From Patescibacteria group bacterium (lineage in GTDB: Bacteria; Patescibacteriota; Microgenomatia; UBA12405): a DNA stretch of 6,316 nucleotides. The first letter of the stretch is position 1; every line of letters begins with the position of its first letter. Where the stretch lies: positions 1 through 6,316 of the forward strand of contig JAHIEZ010000052.1 in NCBI GenBank assembly GCA_018901355.1, read 5' to 3'. Positions 5,672 to 6,316 of the stretch are shown one piece after another. The notes under the pieces are model-generated. The model was given only the letters and a program-made list of their open reading frames with translations. It made no database searches and had not been told where the DNA came from. Made by a program: the position numbers and the translations under genes.

Positions 5672-5712
5672 TATATTTTTTCCATAACATGATTTAGTAT
5701 GGAGATAATATG
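5672..5712 (+). promoter_or_regulatory. RNA hairpin hiding the Shine-Dalgarno and start codon of the J-like gene
   Basis: Bases 5672-5686 can pair with 5698-5712 around an 11-nt loop: twelve Watson-Crick pairs, two G-U pairs (5672-5712 and 5680-5704) and one U-U mismatch (5678-5706). The right arm contains the Shine-Dalgarno GGAG (5701-5704) and the AUG (5710-5712); the left arm is a U-run followed by CC. This AU-rich, mismatch-bearing stem facing the ribosome site resembles a fourU-type RNA thermometer or another translational switch. It requires a transcript that starts upstream of 5672, for example read-through from the sigma operon. A -10-like TATATT at 5672-5677 would, if used, start RNA after the left arm. 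Confidence 0.45.
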
Positions 5713-6316
5713 AAAAAAAGTTTGGGGAAAATATTGGCGTTGACAGGATTGGTGTTATTGATATTTTTTGGTGGTTGGAAAAGTAGAGATTTGAAAAGTA
5801 ATGAAACGATTGTAGCGACGGAAGAAAAAGATAAATATGTGGCTTTTTTGATGGAGGTATACGAAAAGGTTCAGAATAATTATTGGGAAAAGATAAGCGA
5901 CGATGACTTAACAAAAATATACCAACTGGCGGTAGAGAAAATAGTGGGTCAACCTCAAAGTTTGAAAACAAATGACAAAGAAGGGGTGAAAAAGATGATT
6001 GAAGGAGTGTTGTCTGATATTACAGATGACAAAAAGAAAGAATTTTCCGCAGGAGTAGCAGACGTGGTTTTGGCTAACCTAAAACCATTTGGTAGGAGTA
6101 GATTGTATGCTAAAAAAGAAGCGATTGATTTGAGCAATAATGTAAACAATATAAATCCGGAGGCAGATCACTTTAAGAGTTTGGGGATAGGTAAAGATGC
6201 CAGCAGTAAAGAGGTAGACGAGGCATATACAAAAAAAGCAGAAGAGTTGGAACCTCTGGCTAAAGAGTCGACAGAAGCGGCACAGCAATTGGCAGAGGTA
6301 AAAAGTGCCTATGAGG
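5710..6316 (+). CDS. Exported or anchored protein with a degenerate J-like domain, 3' end cut by window
   Basis: From ATG 5710, preceded by Shine-Dalgarno GGAG at 5701-5704, 202 full codons run off the right edge. A basic start (MKKSLGK) and one hydrophobic segment (about 7-22) form a signal anchor or signal peptide. Residues 43-82 (FLMEVYEKVQNNYWEKI and onward) recall the helical N-terminal region of C-terminal processing peptidases (S41), which has a similar FxEVxxxIxxNYxxKI pattern; no peptidase domain is in view. A helical middle part (84-145) leads to residues 154-202, which match a J domain (FKSLGIGKDASSKEVDEAY, then a third helix ending KSAYE). The HPD motif that stimulates Hsp70 ATPase is replaced by Glu-Pro-Leu (181-183). 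With this motif missing and a likely extracytoplasmic location, an ordinary DnaK co-chaperone role is unlikely; a scaffold or assembly role is a guess. Confidence 0.85.
   Translation, partial: MKKSLGKILALTGLVLLIFFGGWKSRDLKSNETIVATEEKDKYVAFLMEVYEKVQNNYWEKISDDDLTKIYQLAVEKIVGQPQSLKTNDKEGVKKMIEGVLSDITDDKKKEFSAGVADVVLANLKPFGRSRLYAKKEAIDLSNNVNNINPEADHFKSLGIGKDASSKEVDEAYTKKAEELEPLAKESTEAAQQLAEVKSAYE

Noticed and set aside
5577..5709. Rho-independent terminator between the membrane protein and the J-like gene
   Set aside because: The 12-bp palindrome has no following T-run, and the T-run at 5676-5681 has no GC stem directly before it.
5621..6288. Minus-strand open frames across the J-like gene region
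   Set aside because: They lie antisense to the plus-strand reading frame, which has a Shine-Dalgarno, a signal anchor and recognisable domains.

Overview
The window looks like a piece of a small, AT-rich bacterial genome, most likely a Patescibacteria/CPR lineage and probably Microgenomates-like. This is an inference from the protein style: a split transketolase next to a class II aldolase and a PfkB-type kinase, a minimal ECF sigma factor overlapping a small membrane protein, and an exported protein with a degenerate J-like domain. No marker gene is present to confirm it. UGA behaves as a stop codon, so the Gly-UGA code of Gracilibacteria and Absconditabacteria does not apply.

Left and middle (1-4674, all on the minus strand). 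Read in the direction of transcription, the order is transketolase N-half, transketolase C-half, class II ketose-bisphosphate aldolase, PfkB-family sugar kinase, and a single-pass membrane protein of unknown function. Gaps are 3 to 16 nt and one junction overlaps by 8 nt, so this is one operon. It ends at 524, where a near-consensus promoter drives a separate exported, cysteine-containing protein that runs off the left edge. The operon looks like a compact sugar-phosphate module. Transketolase plus a bisphosphate aldolase plus a sugar-phosphate kinase could in principle run carbon between pentoses, sedoheptulose and trioses without transaldolase, but the kinase substrate cannot be read from sequence.

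Centre (4675-4717). Only 43 bp separate the operon from a divergent gene. The two predicted promoters overlap, and both place the transcript start at or next to the start codon, so leaderless mRNAs are likely.

Right (4718-6316, plus strand). An ECF-type sigma factor overlaps by 17 bp a three-helix membrane protein. A 27-codon ORF with a strong Shine-Dalgarno sequence follows, then a start-codon-occluding hairpin in front of an exported protein with a J-like domain that runs off the right edge. The stretch 5647-5709 has no gene apart from that hairpin. No RNA gene, CRISPR array, insertion sequence or rho-independent terminator was seen.

The plus strand is G-rich over C in the lines sampled on both sides of the divergence point, regardless of gene direction. 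This suggests a replication-strand bias, with the sugar operon on the lagging strand.
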